Source: Dacryopinax spathularia (lineage: Eukaryota; Basidiomycota; Dacrymycetes; Dacrymycetales; Dacrymycetaceae). Taken from it: a DNA stretch of 64,000 nt. The position numbers and the translations under genes were made by a program. The stretch is taken from contig JBBPFI010000005.1 in NCBI GenBank assembly GCA_037974965.1, forward strand, positions 620,001 to 684,000. Reading direction: 5' to 3'. Shown here piece after piece: positions 12,633-25,836 of the stretch (positions are counted from its first letter, which is position 1; the number at the start of each line of letters is the position of its first letter). A model generated the notes under the pieces. That model did no database searches, was not told the origin of the DNA, and saw nothing but the letters and a program-made list of their open reading frames with translations.

Positions 12633-14416
12633 TTGCTACCCTAGGCTTGTCTATCCCTATCCTATAAGTATTAAGATAATTCTTCTGCAACTAGTATTAT
12701 AGTGTATTCCATGTATTTTGCTTTGAGGTTGGCAAAACCACTTATGGGAAAGCGGAGGACCACCGTAATTGGTAGTGCGGCGATAAGGGTGAGTGAGTTA
12801 TGTCCGATGCATCCAAAACGTGCGGGGGCTGTTGGATTGTCAAGACGTGCTCCTACCCACAGTGTCCTACTAGCTTCCCGCTCTCTGCTCTCTCCAAAAT
12901 CAGAGGCGTTCTATATTGTAAAACGGTGCGTTCGCACGCAGGGGGTGTCGGTACGGCGTTAACGGCAACCTTGATGTCGGCGTTAGTAGCTCTTTTCTCA
13001 GAGCGTCTTGTTTGACTACTGACAGGTTGGCATGAGATGGTCATCCCAAATGCTCTTTATGCCCTTAAGAATGCACCTCGCACACTCCAAACAAATTGAG
13101 CCGTGAATTGACCTTCCAAGGGTTGGGAATGTGGAGCACTGAAGGTTCGGCGATAAGCTGCGACGCCCTTTATAATTTGCACCGGCTTGAACAGAGGGGG
13201 GAAGGGTGAGATTGACCGTTACGCCTAAGCCTTCTGAGCAGTACAAGCATCGAAAGGAGTGCAACCGAGAGTTTGATGCAGAGGAGTGCGCCGACAACAT
13301 ATCGGAGTTACTGCACCCTTTCGGAAATAAGCATCGCTCTGCATTAAGGGGTGGTGCTACCATTGATACGGCAGCGACCTCATCACCCGTCGCATATGCC
13401 ATGGAGAGAGATGTGCTGTCAACCAAAGGGAGCAAGAGACTTGTTGAAAGAGTTGCGGTTTCGAGCGAAATAGACTTCGAGCGAATCACCAGACGTGACA
13501 CCTCGCTGGACTTCAGGGGAAACGGTAATGATGCGCACTCAATTCACTGGGTCTCGTCACAGTATATGGCTCTACCTCACATTGCTCTGCAATTGGCAGC
13601 CCATAACTGGCTACAGGAAAGCCAACAAGTAACTGCCCTCACGGCGATAAAGTTCTCTGCTTATCTCCGACCTAGCGAGAACCTTACAGTCGTGAGACGG
13701 TCAGCAGTCCACCTCCCGAGCTCTCGATGCTACCTTTCTGATACTGACTCTTTGTCAATTTAAACGCGGCTTCTCATGTAACTGCGGCGTTCTGCAGTGC
13801 ACAAGTCCCCTCGGCTTTAGCGTTCTCGGCGTTTAGAAGCTGTTCTCGAGTCTATGCTGATGTTACTTCCGAATGCTGGTATGACAGTGCTTGTTGGTAC
13901 GACTGTCTGAGGAGACGTATCGTGATGGAGGTAATAGTCGGGGAGCTGTATCGTGAGGGAGGTGAGCGTCGGCATACGGTGAAGTGATCCGGAAACAGGC
14001 GCGAATGACCAGCACCCGGACTTCGGCGATAAGCAGGGAAACCTGTCACCATCCCCCCCGGCTTCAGACTACAGGCATACGGACGACTGGAGTCCAGGGC
14101 TGGATCAGATCGAGGAAGGCAGCTTTTTAGTGTCAATAACGTTGCAAGAGACATGGTAATGCAGGGCCGCGTGCCGCCGAGCCGTTAGATCGGAGATAAG
14201 GGAGTAAGATCGGCGGTAAACCACGCACCCCAAAACCGAACCGACATCCTTCACATGTCTCCTCACGAATTAGGAATGTGCGGACATGCTCTCCCCGCAT
14301 CATCCGTCATACATATCTTCCACATGTTCCTCTTGACGACGGCTGATGGAACCTGCACCTCAACGTGTCAGCCTTTTCCACTTGATTGATTAGCGACGCC
14401 TCTTGCTATCAGCGAC
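12633..14416. repeat. Repeat field with CGGCGATAAG units
   Basis: This is non-coding repetitive sequence. A composite hairpin motif (CGGCGATAAG, 8-10 bases, then TTATGTCCGA) lies at about 12778-12808, and solo CGGCGATAAG copies lie near 13147 and 14025. The stretch 13.2-14.15 kb is a diverged duplicate of 21.39-22.35 kb: shared GGAAATAAGCATCGCTC, similar downstream order, many substitutions and small indels. A third, inverted relative lies near 57.6-57.9 kb. Short open frames here are frame accidents within the repeat. Confidence 0.6.
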
Positions 14417-15412
14417 ATGGCAAGTTCATGGTTGCCCTGCTGGCTGCGGACACCGACATGGGCTGGGGGATCGTGGCCTTCCGCTTTCCTCGGAACGTTT
14501 GAGGTGTTGAGAAGCGTATTCAACAAAGAGATTACCGTGGGAGGAGCACTCCTGGCAGGGATGGGCGTCTCAGCGGTGTCGATCGTGTTGAGCGACATCT
14601 ACAGGAACTATTGGAGTCGTGCGTCTCGCTTGGGTTCCATCATCTGTACCAGCCTCGCTCACTGAGACGAGATGCAGTGCCTGTCCATCTACGTGGTACG
14701 GCCTCCACCTCTCCCACTCTCTACCTGTTCTCAGCCTGCCTACGACTCTTCCGCTACATTCGTGGGCTAGACGGGACATCCACCCAAGGGATCTACGCGT
14801 TCTTACGCGGCAGTCCGACGGAAGAGATATACAGGCGAACGTTCCTCAAGCAGGAGGATGTGCCCGTGAGGCGAGCACCGAGACCGACGTTGGTGCATCA
14901 GGGAATCCCGCATCGGCAGGTACCGCAGGTGATTGACCCGCAGTTGGAGGAGGTGCGCATCGTCCCCATCCTTTCGCGAACGCCGACTGACGAGCATGCA
15001 GAAAGTGGCTAACTCGCTCCGCGCGCAAGCCGACGAACACCGGGAGCTCTGCGCCGGCCCCTCTCGCGTCGAACCTGACTCTCTCGCGCTCTTCCTCCCT
15101 CGCCCCGCACCGGGCGGAGTAGAGCATCACCCAGACCTCGCCCACCCGTCCCGTTTCTCCAGTCCCTACGAATTCGTCCATGTTCATTTCGGCGAAGGGT
15201 CTCTCCACCTCATCCTTTCCCCTCTCGATGCCGCGCTCGCTATTGAGAGAGGATGGGCGGTCAGGTTTCCGCTTGCGGGGGCGAAGGGGAGGTTCTGGAA
15301 TCCTGAGGGCAGGTTGCTCATTTATGCGCCTAGGGACGAGCAGGAGGTGGAAGTTGTCGAGAAGCTTGTACGGGCGGGGTATAACTATTTTGCTGCTGGT
15401 ATGAAAGGGTAA
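14417..15412 (+). CDS. Fungal-luciferase-like (Luz family) protein, copy 1
   Basis: The three-exon model is join(14417..14618, 14678..14952, 15002..15412), 295 aa. Introns are 59 and 49 bases, and the phases close. Residues 1-40 are cytosolic-type with several Trp, 41-59 form one hydrophobic membrane segment, and a basic linker follows. Then comes RTFLKQEDVPVRR with IPHRQVPQVIDPQLEE. The C-terminal domain has VEPDSLALFLP, the FVHVHFGEGSLHLIL block, LAIERGW, a PLAGAKG loop and LIYAPRDEQEVEVVEKLV. This order (N-terminal anchor, His-rich HLxL block, RGW..PLAG, YAPR[ND]E) is that of fungal luciferase Luz (267 aa in Neonothopanus) and its many homologues in non-luminous fungi. Luz oxidises 3-hydroxyhispidin in luminous species. 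Whether this protein has any such activity is unknown, and no hispidin genes are seen nearby. Confidence 0.75.
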
Positions 15413-18400
15413 GAAATGGCCCGTAGCCGCTTGAACTGCTCGTCTCATCGGTCGCATTGGTTGAAGGAGAGACTGAACCTTGTTGTGCTGTTCTATACGA
15501 CGGGTACTTTCGAATGGCTAATTTGCATACATTTCCTATATTCGGGTCATGTCAATGATGGATGGAAACAACCTCGTCGGAGTGCACCTGCCAACTCTCT
15601 ATCTTTTATATATTCGCGTCACCTCTGATTAGCGCCTTTTGAGTAGTGATCGGCTTCAACTCCTGCGGGCCATACTTTAAGCTTGCGTTTCCGAGCTACG
15701 AAGTCACCGGTTGAGGTTGACTGTTTCTCGTTGGTACCTTTTCGCTGCCCTCTTGTCACTCTGGGCAGGTGACAAGCGGAGGCCATCGAGGTGCTTAGTT
15801 GATGCTGGTAGCGAGTGCAGTGCGTGTGCGGCCGTCTATCGCCGAACGCCTAAGACCAGTCGGCGATAAACCTGACCGTCGTCTCTTGCAACAAAACAAA
15901 CCCCATCACTTCCAAATATACCAGCCTTTCTGCCTCTCCTTGAACGCTCTCTCGGACTCCTATGGTGTTTTTCAAGTGCATAGCCACTGAGCCAGCCGGG
16001 GTATTGAAGCGAACTTCTAAATCCAGCCGACCACCAAAAGCCGCTCCTCCTGGAGCTTTCGAACAGCTGCCAAGATGCGCAGCGCACATGCGAGCTCTTC
16101 TGCGGTACTACGAAGTCCGAGTCATGTGTTTTGCTGCGAGAATCCCAGGGCTACTTTGGGTGTGCGATAAAGTCACGGACTTAAGCGGGGACGCGGCGAT
16201 AAGTAGAATCGTGTTATGTCCGAAGGCTGCAGAATGGCACGGTAAGCCGCCATACCACTGTTCAGGAAGGCTACTAGCCACAGCAATTCGCTTACCATTC
16301 ATCCATAGGGGCCTACTTTGGCCAAATGCGACCCTTGGACTATGGCAACCTCTCAGATGGGGCGAGCCAGTTCGGCTTTCGCTTTAAAGTGTATATCGGC
16401 GTTCGTCGCTGCTCCTGGACCGTGTGATGTCGGGCCTGCTCCAGGGGTGATACAAAGTTCGTTTGACCAACAGGCTCTCTTTTAGAAAGAAACCAGCTGC
16501 AGTACGTGCGGTCATACAGAAGGTGAGCGGCTTGCTCTGGTGATAGTGATCACGACGCATTTGGAGATCGGTGATAACGGACAAAGCACTGGCCAACTCG
16601 TGAAGCCCGAACAGCCTCGCCCACTGAATGGCGCCTGGCCAATTACCAGATGGTAGGGCGAGTGCCGTAAGAGAAACCATTCCTTGACGTGCAATGCCGA
16701 CCGAGCTATGGCAGCGAACTTGGGATTCCAGCCAGCCACAAAACTTCGCTGCTACTTAACTGTGCAAAAGCCGAGAAAGCCACGAGGCTGGATCAGCTTC
16801 TTTTGCAGAGTAGCATGCCATGATACACATATCTGCTCTGAGAACCCGCTTGCTATTCCTCGAATGTGAAGAAATAAAGCACTTCGGCGGAGCACGGCGA
16901 TAAGCGGCGCCCCTTATAGCCGAATGCCGCATCGCTGGGCAGCCAAAACATGAGGAGTGCTCTTGGCCGACATAGCTCGCCAATTTACATTCATGTGGAC
17001 TTGCCGAGGCGCTGTTGCGTTAGGTCTCCTGAGACGGCGAGTTCCCTGGTTGGGCAACTTGGTTCGGTTATTCCCAGTCATACCTTCGGTCTTTATTGTC
17101 TTGACTGGCTTTCTGAGACTGCAATGACTGTGTTGTCCATTCTGCCTCATCTCACGGCGAGTCCAGTTTATCAGGGAATGGGTCCTCAATTACTTGTCTA
17201 CGGACTCTGGCTCCTTTATATGAGAGATCCTGACCAACTACCTGCCACCGGGCCAAGGCGGTAAGGGAGTGCGGCGATAAGCCGAATACTCGCCTACAAA
17301 CTTCGCCGGCCCAGTTACCACTTCTCTCCGTATCTGCTGTCCAACGTCTTGCTTGAGCACTCCATAGTGTATGTGGCCGTCGCGATGGCTTCCTGCAAGG
17401 GGTCCAAATAGACTGCAGCGCAAGAAGGCATGGCAGCTTCCATCGGCCAATCCATTCTCCCCCTATCCCCGAACGGGCCCCAAACCGCTCCGCTCCTCAA
17501 CTTCACAGGAACAGCAATGTCGTGCACTTCCAAGCTTCAGGCACTCAACATGTACGGAGCTGGTGTCAGCAGTGTGTATCTTGAAGACTGGACTACTTTT
17601 TGCGAGCAAGGAGTAAAGTACTTGGCCACAAAACGGCGATACTGCAACTTGCTTATGTCCGACGTCTTAATATCTTCAGGCAGCTATAGGTTTCTTTAGG
17701 AAGAAGTAGTTGTCCTTTCATTCCGGAGTAACCCAGCTGGCCCAAGTGCTATGTAATGCCATACGGCGAGCTCCCGGATTGGGAAGGTGACTTTGGCATT
17801 GGCACGAACTCGGCGATAAGCTCTCGAACTTATGTCCGAATCCTATACGATGCTCCACCATGGCGCTGGGAGTGCTCCGAGCCGACACAGTCTTCTTGTG
17901 TACATACATCCGCCAGAATAGCATGCAGGATTGTTAGGGGGTTCCGTTGCATGCTTGAGCAAGTCAGTTCCGCCCTAGCCTTAACATCCCTGTCGGGCTT
18001 TCAGCTTCGGCGTTTAGTGCTGGGTTGCTGCTCTTCGGTCGAGAGATTTGGACTGTTGAAACCTCACTGCGCAGTTGTTATGGGTGATGTGTGCTGGTTA
18101 TGCCTGGAGAGCCGACAGGTACTCCGTAACGGGTGACGACTATTGACCTGACTCGCAAGGGAGGTGCGGATGGCCTCGAACTGCGCATTCGGCGATAAGC
18201 CACAAATGCATGGATGACTGTCTCAAAACGCGAAGTGAGGAGAAGGTAGACACTGTTGGGAGCCGTGACTATAGACTACGCTTCGCTGCTCTTATCCGAT
18301 ACTGTATAAACCGAGCAGCACCGACAATATCGCTGGAGCGACCGGCTTTGAAGCTGAGCGGCGATAACTTGAGTAATGAACTCGTTTGTTAAGGTTAACA

Positions 18401-18540
18401 GTTCGCTTTAGCACCATAATGTTGTCATCTTGTGCAGGATAGTGCGGAAGAGAGTACGCATCGAGCGGGCCAGCTGCTGGTAATGAACCGGAGTTCCAGG
18501 TCGTGAGGTAGGGCGGCTTCTCTTGGCACTCCGCTTCCAC
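15413..18540. repeat. Repeat field, dense CGGCGATAAG units
   Basis: This stretch has no gene. CGGCGATA occurs near 15862, 16194, 16903, 17271, 17634, 17811, 18190 and 18360, several of them 363-379 bases apart. Composite hairpins with TTATGTCCGA lie at 16194 and 17811-17839. 15.64-16.3 kb is a diverged duplicate of 20.15-20.8 kb (shared CAACAAAACAAAC and neighbours). 18,290-18,510, read on the minus strand, is the closest relative in the window of the sequence into which the 15-kb element inserted; the target-site equivalent is 18492-18501. Confidence 0.6.
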
Positions 18541-18911
18541 CGCCTATCGCCGAGCCAGGCCCACCAGTTATCGGCGTTACTGTTTCAGCTCAGGACTGAC
18601 AACCAACCAACTTTACATCGCTTCCCCAGCTACAACTCCTCCGGAAGGAATGCCCCGATTTCTGCGATACAGTACCCAACCGAGCAGTTGAAGCGAAATG
18701 AAGAATTGGCCCAACCGCCAATTCCGCTTCTTAAGTTCTTCCCCACCAAATCAACGCGGATGATGCGCCTCATCCTACTCAGCGTTCTTCTCCGCCTTCT
18801 CGGGCCAATCAGGGCTTCCGATTGGCGAGATGCGTCTACTCTCTGCGATATTCGCCAGTCATCCAGCGAAGCTGAAACATCCATAGAGGCCGACGAGAGC
18901 AAGGGAGAGCG

Positions 18912-19460
18912 CATGGCTGCCCAGTTGCATACAGGCGCCGTCTTGGGGAGGGCCTCGGCTGTGCAAGGACGTGACCCGTATATGCGAGAAGGAGACTACG
19001 GTGGCGACTGCGGTTCTCGCAGGGATGGGGATAGAACCAGCAACACTTCTCGCACAGGATATGTATGAGAACTATCGGGAGCGTGCGCCCACTACTCGCC
19101 CCCTCCTTCACAGCTGCTGATGCATGCCTTAGGAGCTCCACCAGTGCGCTGAAGACCCAGGCCCCAGTTGCTACACATGGCACCGACGCATCAGCATACT
19201 GCTGTAGATGTTAGATCGTGATCTTCAGTCGGTGGGTCGGCACCCTCCCCTCCCCTCACCCTTCTGTGGCGTACAGAGGCTAACAGAGGAGTAGAAACTA
19301 AACTCCTCCTCTGCATATTCATTCTCTCCTCTACGGGCGTCCGAGTTGGCCGATCGAGAGCCCAACGCCCTGATCCTCTTTCAACTCTCCCTCCCGACGC
19401 AGTCAAGGCCGTCCCCGCCCGACGTGCGCGCTTCCGGTTCCGGCGCAGAATATGCAGGCG
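18912..19460 (+). pseudogene. Decayed luciferase-like copy (24.9-kb type)
   Basis: The fragment at about 18990-19083 reads like the membrane-anchor exon of the intact gene at 24.9 kb (GTAVLAG-like ATAVLAGMG, LLAQDMYENY), but the frame before it is broken relative to the Met. Around 19277-19460 the sequence follows the third exon of that gene (ACGGAGGAG-AGAAACT start, ATCGAGCCCAACGC, then the Ser/Gly-rich loop) with an early stop (TAG in GAGGAGTAG) and indels. The exon between them is missing. It is clearly non-functional. Confidence 0.6.
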
Positions 19461-19599
19461 AGACGGCACATCATCGACCGAGGGCATCTTCGGCCCCTAC
19501 GCACCCTCACTAGGAAAGGGATATGCCATCTCACATTCCTGAATGAAAACACTGTGCTGGGCAGTGTAGCTCACACATGCACGCGGGTGCATCCAGATA

Positions 19600-20030
19600 T
19601 TCGGATTGGCTGGTGCCGCAATCGGTCGATCGGCAGCTGGAAGCGGGCATTGTTACTAGTCCTTCCACGAACACAAATCGGCTATCATGCAGAGAGTCGC
19701 GAACTCCGTTCGCATCGGCACCCTTGAACACCGCGAGCTTACCGTCTCTCACTCCTGCGCCGGGCCCGACGCTCTTGCGCTCTCCCGCTCCACCCTTGTC
19801 AGACACAGTAGAGATGCACTCTGACCTCACCCACCCATCGTGTTTCTCAAGCTTGTACGGATTTCTCCACCTCCATTTTGGCGAAGGCATCTCTATGCCT
19901 CAAATTATCCCCCCTGGATACCCGCGCACGATTGAAGGAGGCTGGGCAGAGAGCTTGCTCTTGGCCGGGGCGAAAGGGAGGTTCCAGAATGCTCAGGGAA
20001 GAGTGCTGGCTACGCACCTTGCGTACGCAG
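19600..20030 (+). pseudogene. Decayed luciferase-like copy (14.4-kb type)
   Basis: This runs from a CCGCAatcGGTCGATcgGCAGcTGGA stretch, equivalent to the end of exon 2 of the 14.4-kb gene, through its third exon. Recognisable pieces are GCCCGACGCTCTTGCGCTC, GGATTTCTCCACCTCCATTTTGGCGAAGG and GGGGCGAAAGGGAGGTTCC, equivalent to the PLAGAKGRF loop. Several frame changes prevent a single reading frame, and the final YAPRDE block is lost. It lies directly downstream of the other decayed copy. Confidence 0.6.
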
Positions 20031-20220
20031 CCATGCCCAGCATGGATGCATTGTTCTGCCATTGTACTGCTTTGAAGTGCCTGCCGACTCCCCCCTTTAA
20101 CGCCATACATGCAGAGCACAAGTGGCGGAGCACCATTGAAGTAGCGATCGGCTTTAAGGCCTGTCGGCGGTACCTTGAATTTGCGTGTCGGAACTGTGAA
20201 CTTCCCTGTTGAGGTTAACG

Positions 20221-23200
20221 GTTTCCCGTTAGAGCCTCCTTTTCGCCACCTTGTCCGGACGTGTAGGTGAGAAGCCGAGCCCGTCGAGATGTTTAGATGA
20301 TGGTACGTATTGAGAGGAGTGGGTGGGTTGGGGTCTATCACCGAACACCTGCAACAGGTCGGCGATACGCCTGACCGTTTCAATTCTGGCAACAAAACAA
20401 ACTCTCCACAGCTTCTAGAATCATCCCACTCTATGCGTCTACCGGAACACTCGCTCAGAAGCAGATTGGGTGTTCTCACACCCCGGGCTATTGGACCGAA
20501 CTTGGCTTTCTGGGGGGACCACCAAACACTGCTGCTCCTCAAATCTCCCAACCAACTCGGACGATGCACACCATACATACCGACTCTTGAGCAGTACTCT
20601 CCACTATATCCCCTGTATCTGGCTTAGAGATCCCCAATCAAACGGCAGTCCAATGGAATCAAGCACCTGATGACAACACGGCGATAAGGTTAAGCGCCTT
20701 ATGTCCGAGGTATGCAGAATGCTAGGCGGCCCTAGTACGGTCAAGGAAGGCCCCAGGGAAAGCAGCTGTCCCACGTACCTTTATACTTCTGCATCACTCA
20801 AGGCCCATGGCGATGTCTCGGGATCTGGCAACCTGCCCAGATTGGGCAAGTCAGTCGAGCCGTTGTCGGCTCTAAGGCCGGGCGGCGATAAGCCTGATGC
20901 CGAAGTAGGAGCTCCGCTGTTCAGCTTATCAGCTCCGCATCCGTATCTGCTAGTTCCCACCTTGATTTGAAGGGTGCATTCCACCTTGCAGCAAGTGCGC
21001 ACAGAGATGATGGTCCAAATCGAGTGAGGCGCAGGAGACAAAGATCGACGGAAGCGGTATCGCCGACTTCAACACCCACAGCACCTGTCCCCGACAAGCG
21101 CACGCCAAAGTGCAGCGGGGGTTGCAGAAAGGACACTTATTACACCTCAGCTCCTTATCTAGAGAACAACCTTATCATTCCAGAATATGCTATCATGCAG
21201 AAGACATCCGAGAACAATTGCAGATTTGGGAACATTGCTTGGTTGAGATACTTGTCAAAAGGAAACGAGAGGATAGGAAAGGGAGAAAATATGATTCTTG
21301 TGGTTGAATCAAGAGGTAAGGGAGATAGCCAAAGCCTCAGATCCCCATTCTCACTACTAGCAGAGTTGCAAGGCATGTAGCCCAGGTGCTAATGCAGAGG
21401 AGTGCCCCCCCAAGGTATTAGAGTTACGGGGTTCTTTCGGAAATAAGCATCGCTCAGCATTATGGAGTGATCATATCATTGATGCGAAAACGGCCCCTCA
21501 TCATTCTGCACATATGTTACCTCAGAAGTGTGGTCCCCAGACGTGCAACAGGAAACAGCATGTTGAAGTAGGGAAGGGTTCGGAGCGAAACTAGAATTCG
21601 AAGCAATCACCGGACCTTACACCCAGTTAGACTTCACGAGAAGCGATGATGACGCGCACCCAAGCACACTCGCCAGGGTTAAGTGACTGTTTTTCACTCG
21701 TAGAGCTTGGCGGCGTCCGAGCTTACTGCGAAAAAGCCAACAGTGAGCAACTAGCTTTACAACCATAATCTGAGATGTTTCTCTCCGACATATCCACATT
21801 GTTACAGTCATGAGACGGTTAACCCTTTCACCTCCAGAGCAACTGCGGCTACGTTTCGCGCCACCTCCCAATTGAGAGCATGGCTTCTGGTTTGGCTCCG
21901 ACCTTCTGCGCTGCAAGAGTTAGTTCGGGTTTAGCGTTCACCCTGCCTTCGGCGTTTAGAAGCGGTCTGAGTTTATGTTGTTGTGATTGCTGAAGGCTGA
22001 TATGAAAGTGCATAAAAGAGGGCTGTGTGAGACGTACCCGGATAGAAGTGAGCAGCAACATAGGGTGGATTGACGTGGAAACAGGTGGGAAGGGCAAGCA
22101 CTCGGTCTTCGGTGATAGGCAGTGAAACGTCTGACCACTCTCCCAGGCTTCAGTCTACTGGCCAAGAAGACCATTGCGCTCTACCACTGGAAAATGAAGC
22201 AACTCGCAGTCTGTAAATGGCTGCAAGAGAGACTGGATGCGGAATAGCGTGTCGCCCAGAGGCGGCAATCAAACCATTATGTCGGAGATAGGAGAGTAAG
22301 AGTCGGCCGTAACCCAAGGGATGACGGTATTCAAGCCGAAACGACATCATCGTCCTGCACATGTCCCCTCACAGCTGGGTATGCGTAATTCCCGGCTGGT
22401 ATGGAAGAGTTGGAAAAGGTCAGTTGCGAACCGGACTGGTCCTCTTGTGGCTTAAGTGGGTGTCGAGAGGGGGCTGGGATGTGGTGTCGGGTGCTGGACT
22501 GACTGCACACACCATATGCATGACTTTCCGTATCCATACATGTGGAGGCTGGCTGTGTTTCCCACCATTGGATACTTTTGAATTGCCTGCCAACTCCCTC
22601 TCTTTTATGGGACGTGTGCAAGCACCGGAGGGGAGCCCCGATGGACTAGTGATCGGCTTTAAGGCTTGCGTGAGGTAGGAACTGCGCTGTTGATTTACAC
22701 TGCACCATTAGTACTTGTTTGTCATCAACTTGTCGAACGGTGGACATGCTGGTGCAATACCGATGAGTTGGACAGGGAACGACATCGACGACAGGGTGGG
22801 CAGGTCCGCTATCGCTACTATGCATTCTCTTGCTAACGCCGAACATTTCCCTCTTGCTAACGCCGAACAGTTCCCTCCCTGGACATACCTGTATAGTCAG
22901 CATTTTAACTCACAACCGCCCCGAAGCGCTCTTTTTTGATCATCTGAATGCTCTTCAGTGACCACTGGCTCACTGCCTGGACTTCTATTTAGTGTACACC
23001 CACAGAGCTGATGGGCGGAGATTAGATGTTAACCCGGTCAAAGACACGTCCCCCGTCCGTTCACGAGAAACTCGGATAATATAATCTTTAAACCGTGGTC
23101 GTTCAGATTTACTTTCTCTGGATGCAAACTCCTTTGCCGTCAGTGAAGAAACATCTGGCTGGCCCTCGGCGATAAGCCAACCAACTCTGGTCTATTCGGG

Positions 23201-24862
23201 TGCTATCGCCGAACACTTCCCAAGCTTGTTCGGCGTCACGATTGACCTTCCGTTCGTCCAGATGGCTTGCTCACAGCCCATATAAATCTCCGTGGCCCTT
23301 TCATGCACCGCATGACGTGAGACGCTTTGCGGTGTAATGCCAGCTGGGGCAATTGAAGCACACTTAGAACTCAAGAAAACCACCAAGGCTGCGCTACTCA
23401 ACTCACAACAGAAGCATTGTCACGCACCCCTCTGAAAACCGGCCGAACCTCAGGAGTTTTACTTTGGTGTTCTGCCTTCCTAACAGGGTATGGCTACTGT
23501 TGCAAACATGAAAGTAAAGTATGTGTCGACCGTACGGCGATAAGCCAGCCCCCTTATGTCCGACGTCTCCAAAAGTCTAGGCGGCCATCCTATCGTTAAG
23601 GCGCACTCCAAGCGCAAGTAGCCCTACTTTCACTGCCTCAAGACTGGTGCGGAGCTGCAGTCCTTTGTCTCGCCTTTTGCTGAGCTCCGGGATTGGGCAA
23701 GTCAGTTCGGCATTAGCGGGAAGATTGCTTTCGGCGTTAACTGTTTTTTCTTTGACGTTGTTGTTATGAGTCGTGAAACAAGGAACGCTGGTTCTTGTGA
23801 CGCCTGTCGCTCCCTGGTCAATCCCACCCCTGTCATTGCTATCCAACACCTACTTGATGGGGAAACGAGGTGAGAAGGGCATACGTGTGCACGCATTCGG
23901 CGATAACCACCAAAAGGAGGTTCTGTTTCGAACTTTGAAGTGACAAAGCGGGGACGTTGGAGCTGTCTTGAGGGGCCTATGACCACTCGATACCCCTTAC
24001 ATCGCTGCAATGTGAAGTGCCGACCGCCTCTTCCTCTGTCCTTGGTATACCTGTCCACCGTAGGTAGTCCGTACAAGTAGTCATCGGCTTTAAGGTCGAG
24101 CGACAATACTTGGGTAAGAAAGGTGTGAAGACCACACTCTTCGACGGCCACAGGGCCGCGCTGGACCATGCTCTTCATCTGTTTTGTCCAGAAGAGCGCA
24201 TTGGAGTATGCAGCCAATGAGGTGCCTCCTGGTACTAAATCGGAGGGCTAGGTCCGGGGTCTGTCGGCTTTACGGTACACGCCGAACCCTCCATACCTGT
24301 CGGCTTTACGGTATACCTTTCACGGATAGCGCCGACAAGCCCGTCGGCATTAAGTACAGCTGAGAGGCCAGCTCATCAACGACTGTTTTCGTACTCACAA
24401 TCGACCAACTATACATCACTTGCCGGACTTAAAACTCCTTCCAACGGAGGTCCAGGATGCCGTAATGGCTACTGCGCTATTGTAGGGAAATTAGGATTCG
24501 AACCAACCACCGAGCTCCGCCTTCAATTTCCCCACGAATTAACGCCGATGACGCCCACCCAATGCACTCAAGGGTTCTTCTTCCCCTTCTCCGACCAATC
24601 AGAATCCCCGACTTGCGTCATTCCTCGACTCCCTGCGGTATTCGGGGGCACGACTCAACCTGCCCCGCCGCCCGGGTCAAAGTACGCACGCACGTCATTC
24701 GGTGTATCTTTCTCGCAATGCCATAAAAGGCGCAACGGGGCGTGTTCATGTGTCGGTGTCGGTCTTTGCCTTGCTTTGGGCGGTATCAGGGTTGAAGAAC
24801 GGTGGTCTATTTGTCGACGGTATCAGAACGACCTGGAACATCGATAAAGGGGAGGGAGGACC
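20221..24862. repeat. Repeat field between luciferase-like copies
   Basis: No gene is supported. CGGCGATA lies near 20360, 20679, 20884, 23166, 23535 and 23899; the last three are spaced about 365-370 bases apart. Composite hairpins lie at 20679-20709 and 23535-23563. 21.39-22.35 kb duplicates 13.2-14.15 kb. 22.49-22.56 kb is found inverted at about 36.95 kb. 24.39-24.85 kb is the upstream region of the intact gene at 24,863 and is shared with 18.6 kb and, inverted, 38.6 kb. Confidence 0.55.
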
Positions 24863-25836
24863 ATGGCGAGTGCGTGGCTGCCCAGCTGGGTGCACGCACC
24901 ATCTTGGGCAGTACGGTGTTGGGATGACCTGCGAAGTATATGGGGGAAGGAGATGACACTCGGTACGGCGGTCCTGGCAGGGATTGGGCTAGGAGCCGCG
25001 ACACTTCTCGCCCAAGATCTGTACGAGAACTACTGGAAGCGTACGCACCTCCATCACTTCTCCCCACTTCTCAACGAGGACTAACGCACAAACAGCACCA
25101 CTCTATCAACGCGGTACCCAATCCCGTTCTCCGACCCTTTACATTCGTTCCCTCCTCGTCCGTTTCATCCACTGGGTACGGGGGGACGACGGCACCTCCT
25201 CCGCCCCCATCCGCGAATTCGTACGGCGTCAATCCGAACAGATATACGGACGCCGGTTCCTGACTGAGGCGGATGTGCCGAAGAGGAGGGAGCCAAGGCC
25301 GCAGTTGTTGCATTTGGGTCTGCCGCATAGGCATGTGCCGCAGATGGTCGATCCGGAGCTACAGGAGGTGCGCCCACTTCTCCATTTCGTCCCCTCCGCG
25401 TCAACGACTGACGGAGGAGCAGAAACTGTGTGCTTATATCCGAGAGTTCGCTCTCTCACACCCTGGCCTCCGGGCTGCTCAGTCAGAGATCGAGCCCAAC
25501 GCTCTTGCCCTCTTCCTCCCACCTCCGTCTTCCAGCTCGGCGGCTACGGCCGTCCATCCCGACCTCGTCTCCTCCGGCTCCGGACGAGAGTACCTCCATC
25601 TACACGAGAAAGAATCCTCCATTCATATGAACCTCTCCCCGCTCGACGCCGCACTTGCTATCGACCGGGGCTGGGCTTGCAGATTCCCGCTTGCTGGAAG
25701 TCGGGGCTGGCTGGGGGCGAGGGAACCGCAGGGTAGGGTGTTGATTTACGCGCCGAGGGATGAGGGGGAACTGGAGGTTGTTAAGCGGTTTGTTAGGGCG
25801 GGATATGAGTACTTTACGGTAGATCGGAAGGCGTAA
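24863..25836 (+). CDS. Fungal-luciferase-like (Luz family) protein, copy 2
   Basis: The three-exon model is join(24863..25040, 25096..25367, 25423..25836), 287 aa. Both introns are 55 bases (the first with an ACTAAC branch), and phases are identical to copy 1. A single membrane segment lies at about residues 32-50 (MTLGTAVLAGIGLGAATLLA), followed by YENYWK, RRFLTEADVPKRR and LPHRHVPQMVDPELQE. The catalytic-type domain has IEPNALALFLPPP, HLHEKESSIHMNLSPLDAAL, IDRGWACRFPLAG and LIYAPRDEGELEVVKRFV. Copies 1 and 2 share exon boundaries exactly, so they arose by duplication. It sits at the edge of the repeat field, which also holds its decayed relatives. The function is inferred from family layout only. 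Confidence 0.78.

Larger units (their letters stand above)
18530..20220. repeat. Segmental duplicate of 37.05-38.64 kb (inverted)
   Basis: The order of blocks in this segment matches the reverse complement of 37,050-38,640. An ACCAACT..CATCGCTTCCCCAGCTACAACTC start comes first, then a decayed luciferase-like copy of the 24.9-kb type, then one of the 14.4-kb type. The beginning (18.6-18.8 kb) also matches 24.39-24.6 kb, just upstream of the intact copy at 24.86 kb. Divergence is substantial, with indels throughout. Confidence 0.55.

Noticed and set aside
24485-24500. GGATTCGAACC, complement of a tRNA B box
   Set aside because: No A box at the right distance, and the sequence is a variant of a repeat also found at 13.48 and 21.6 kb.
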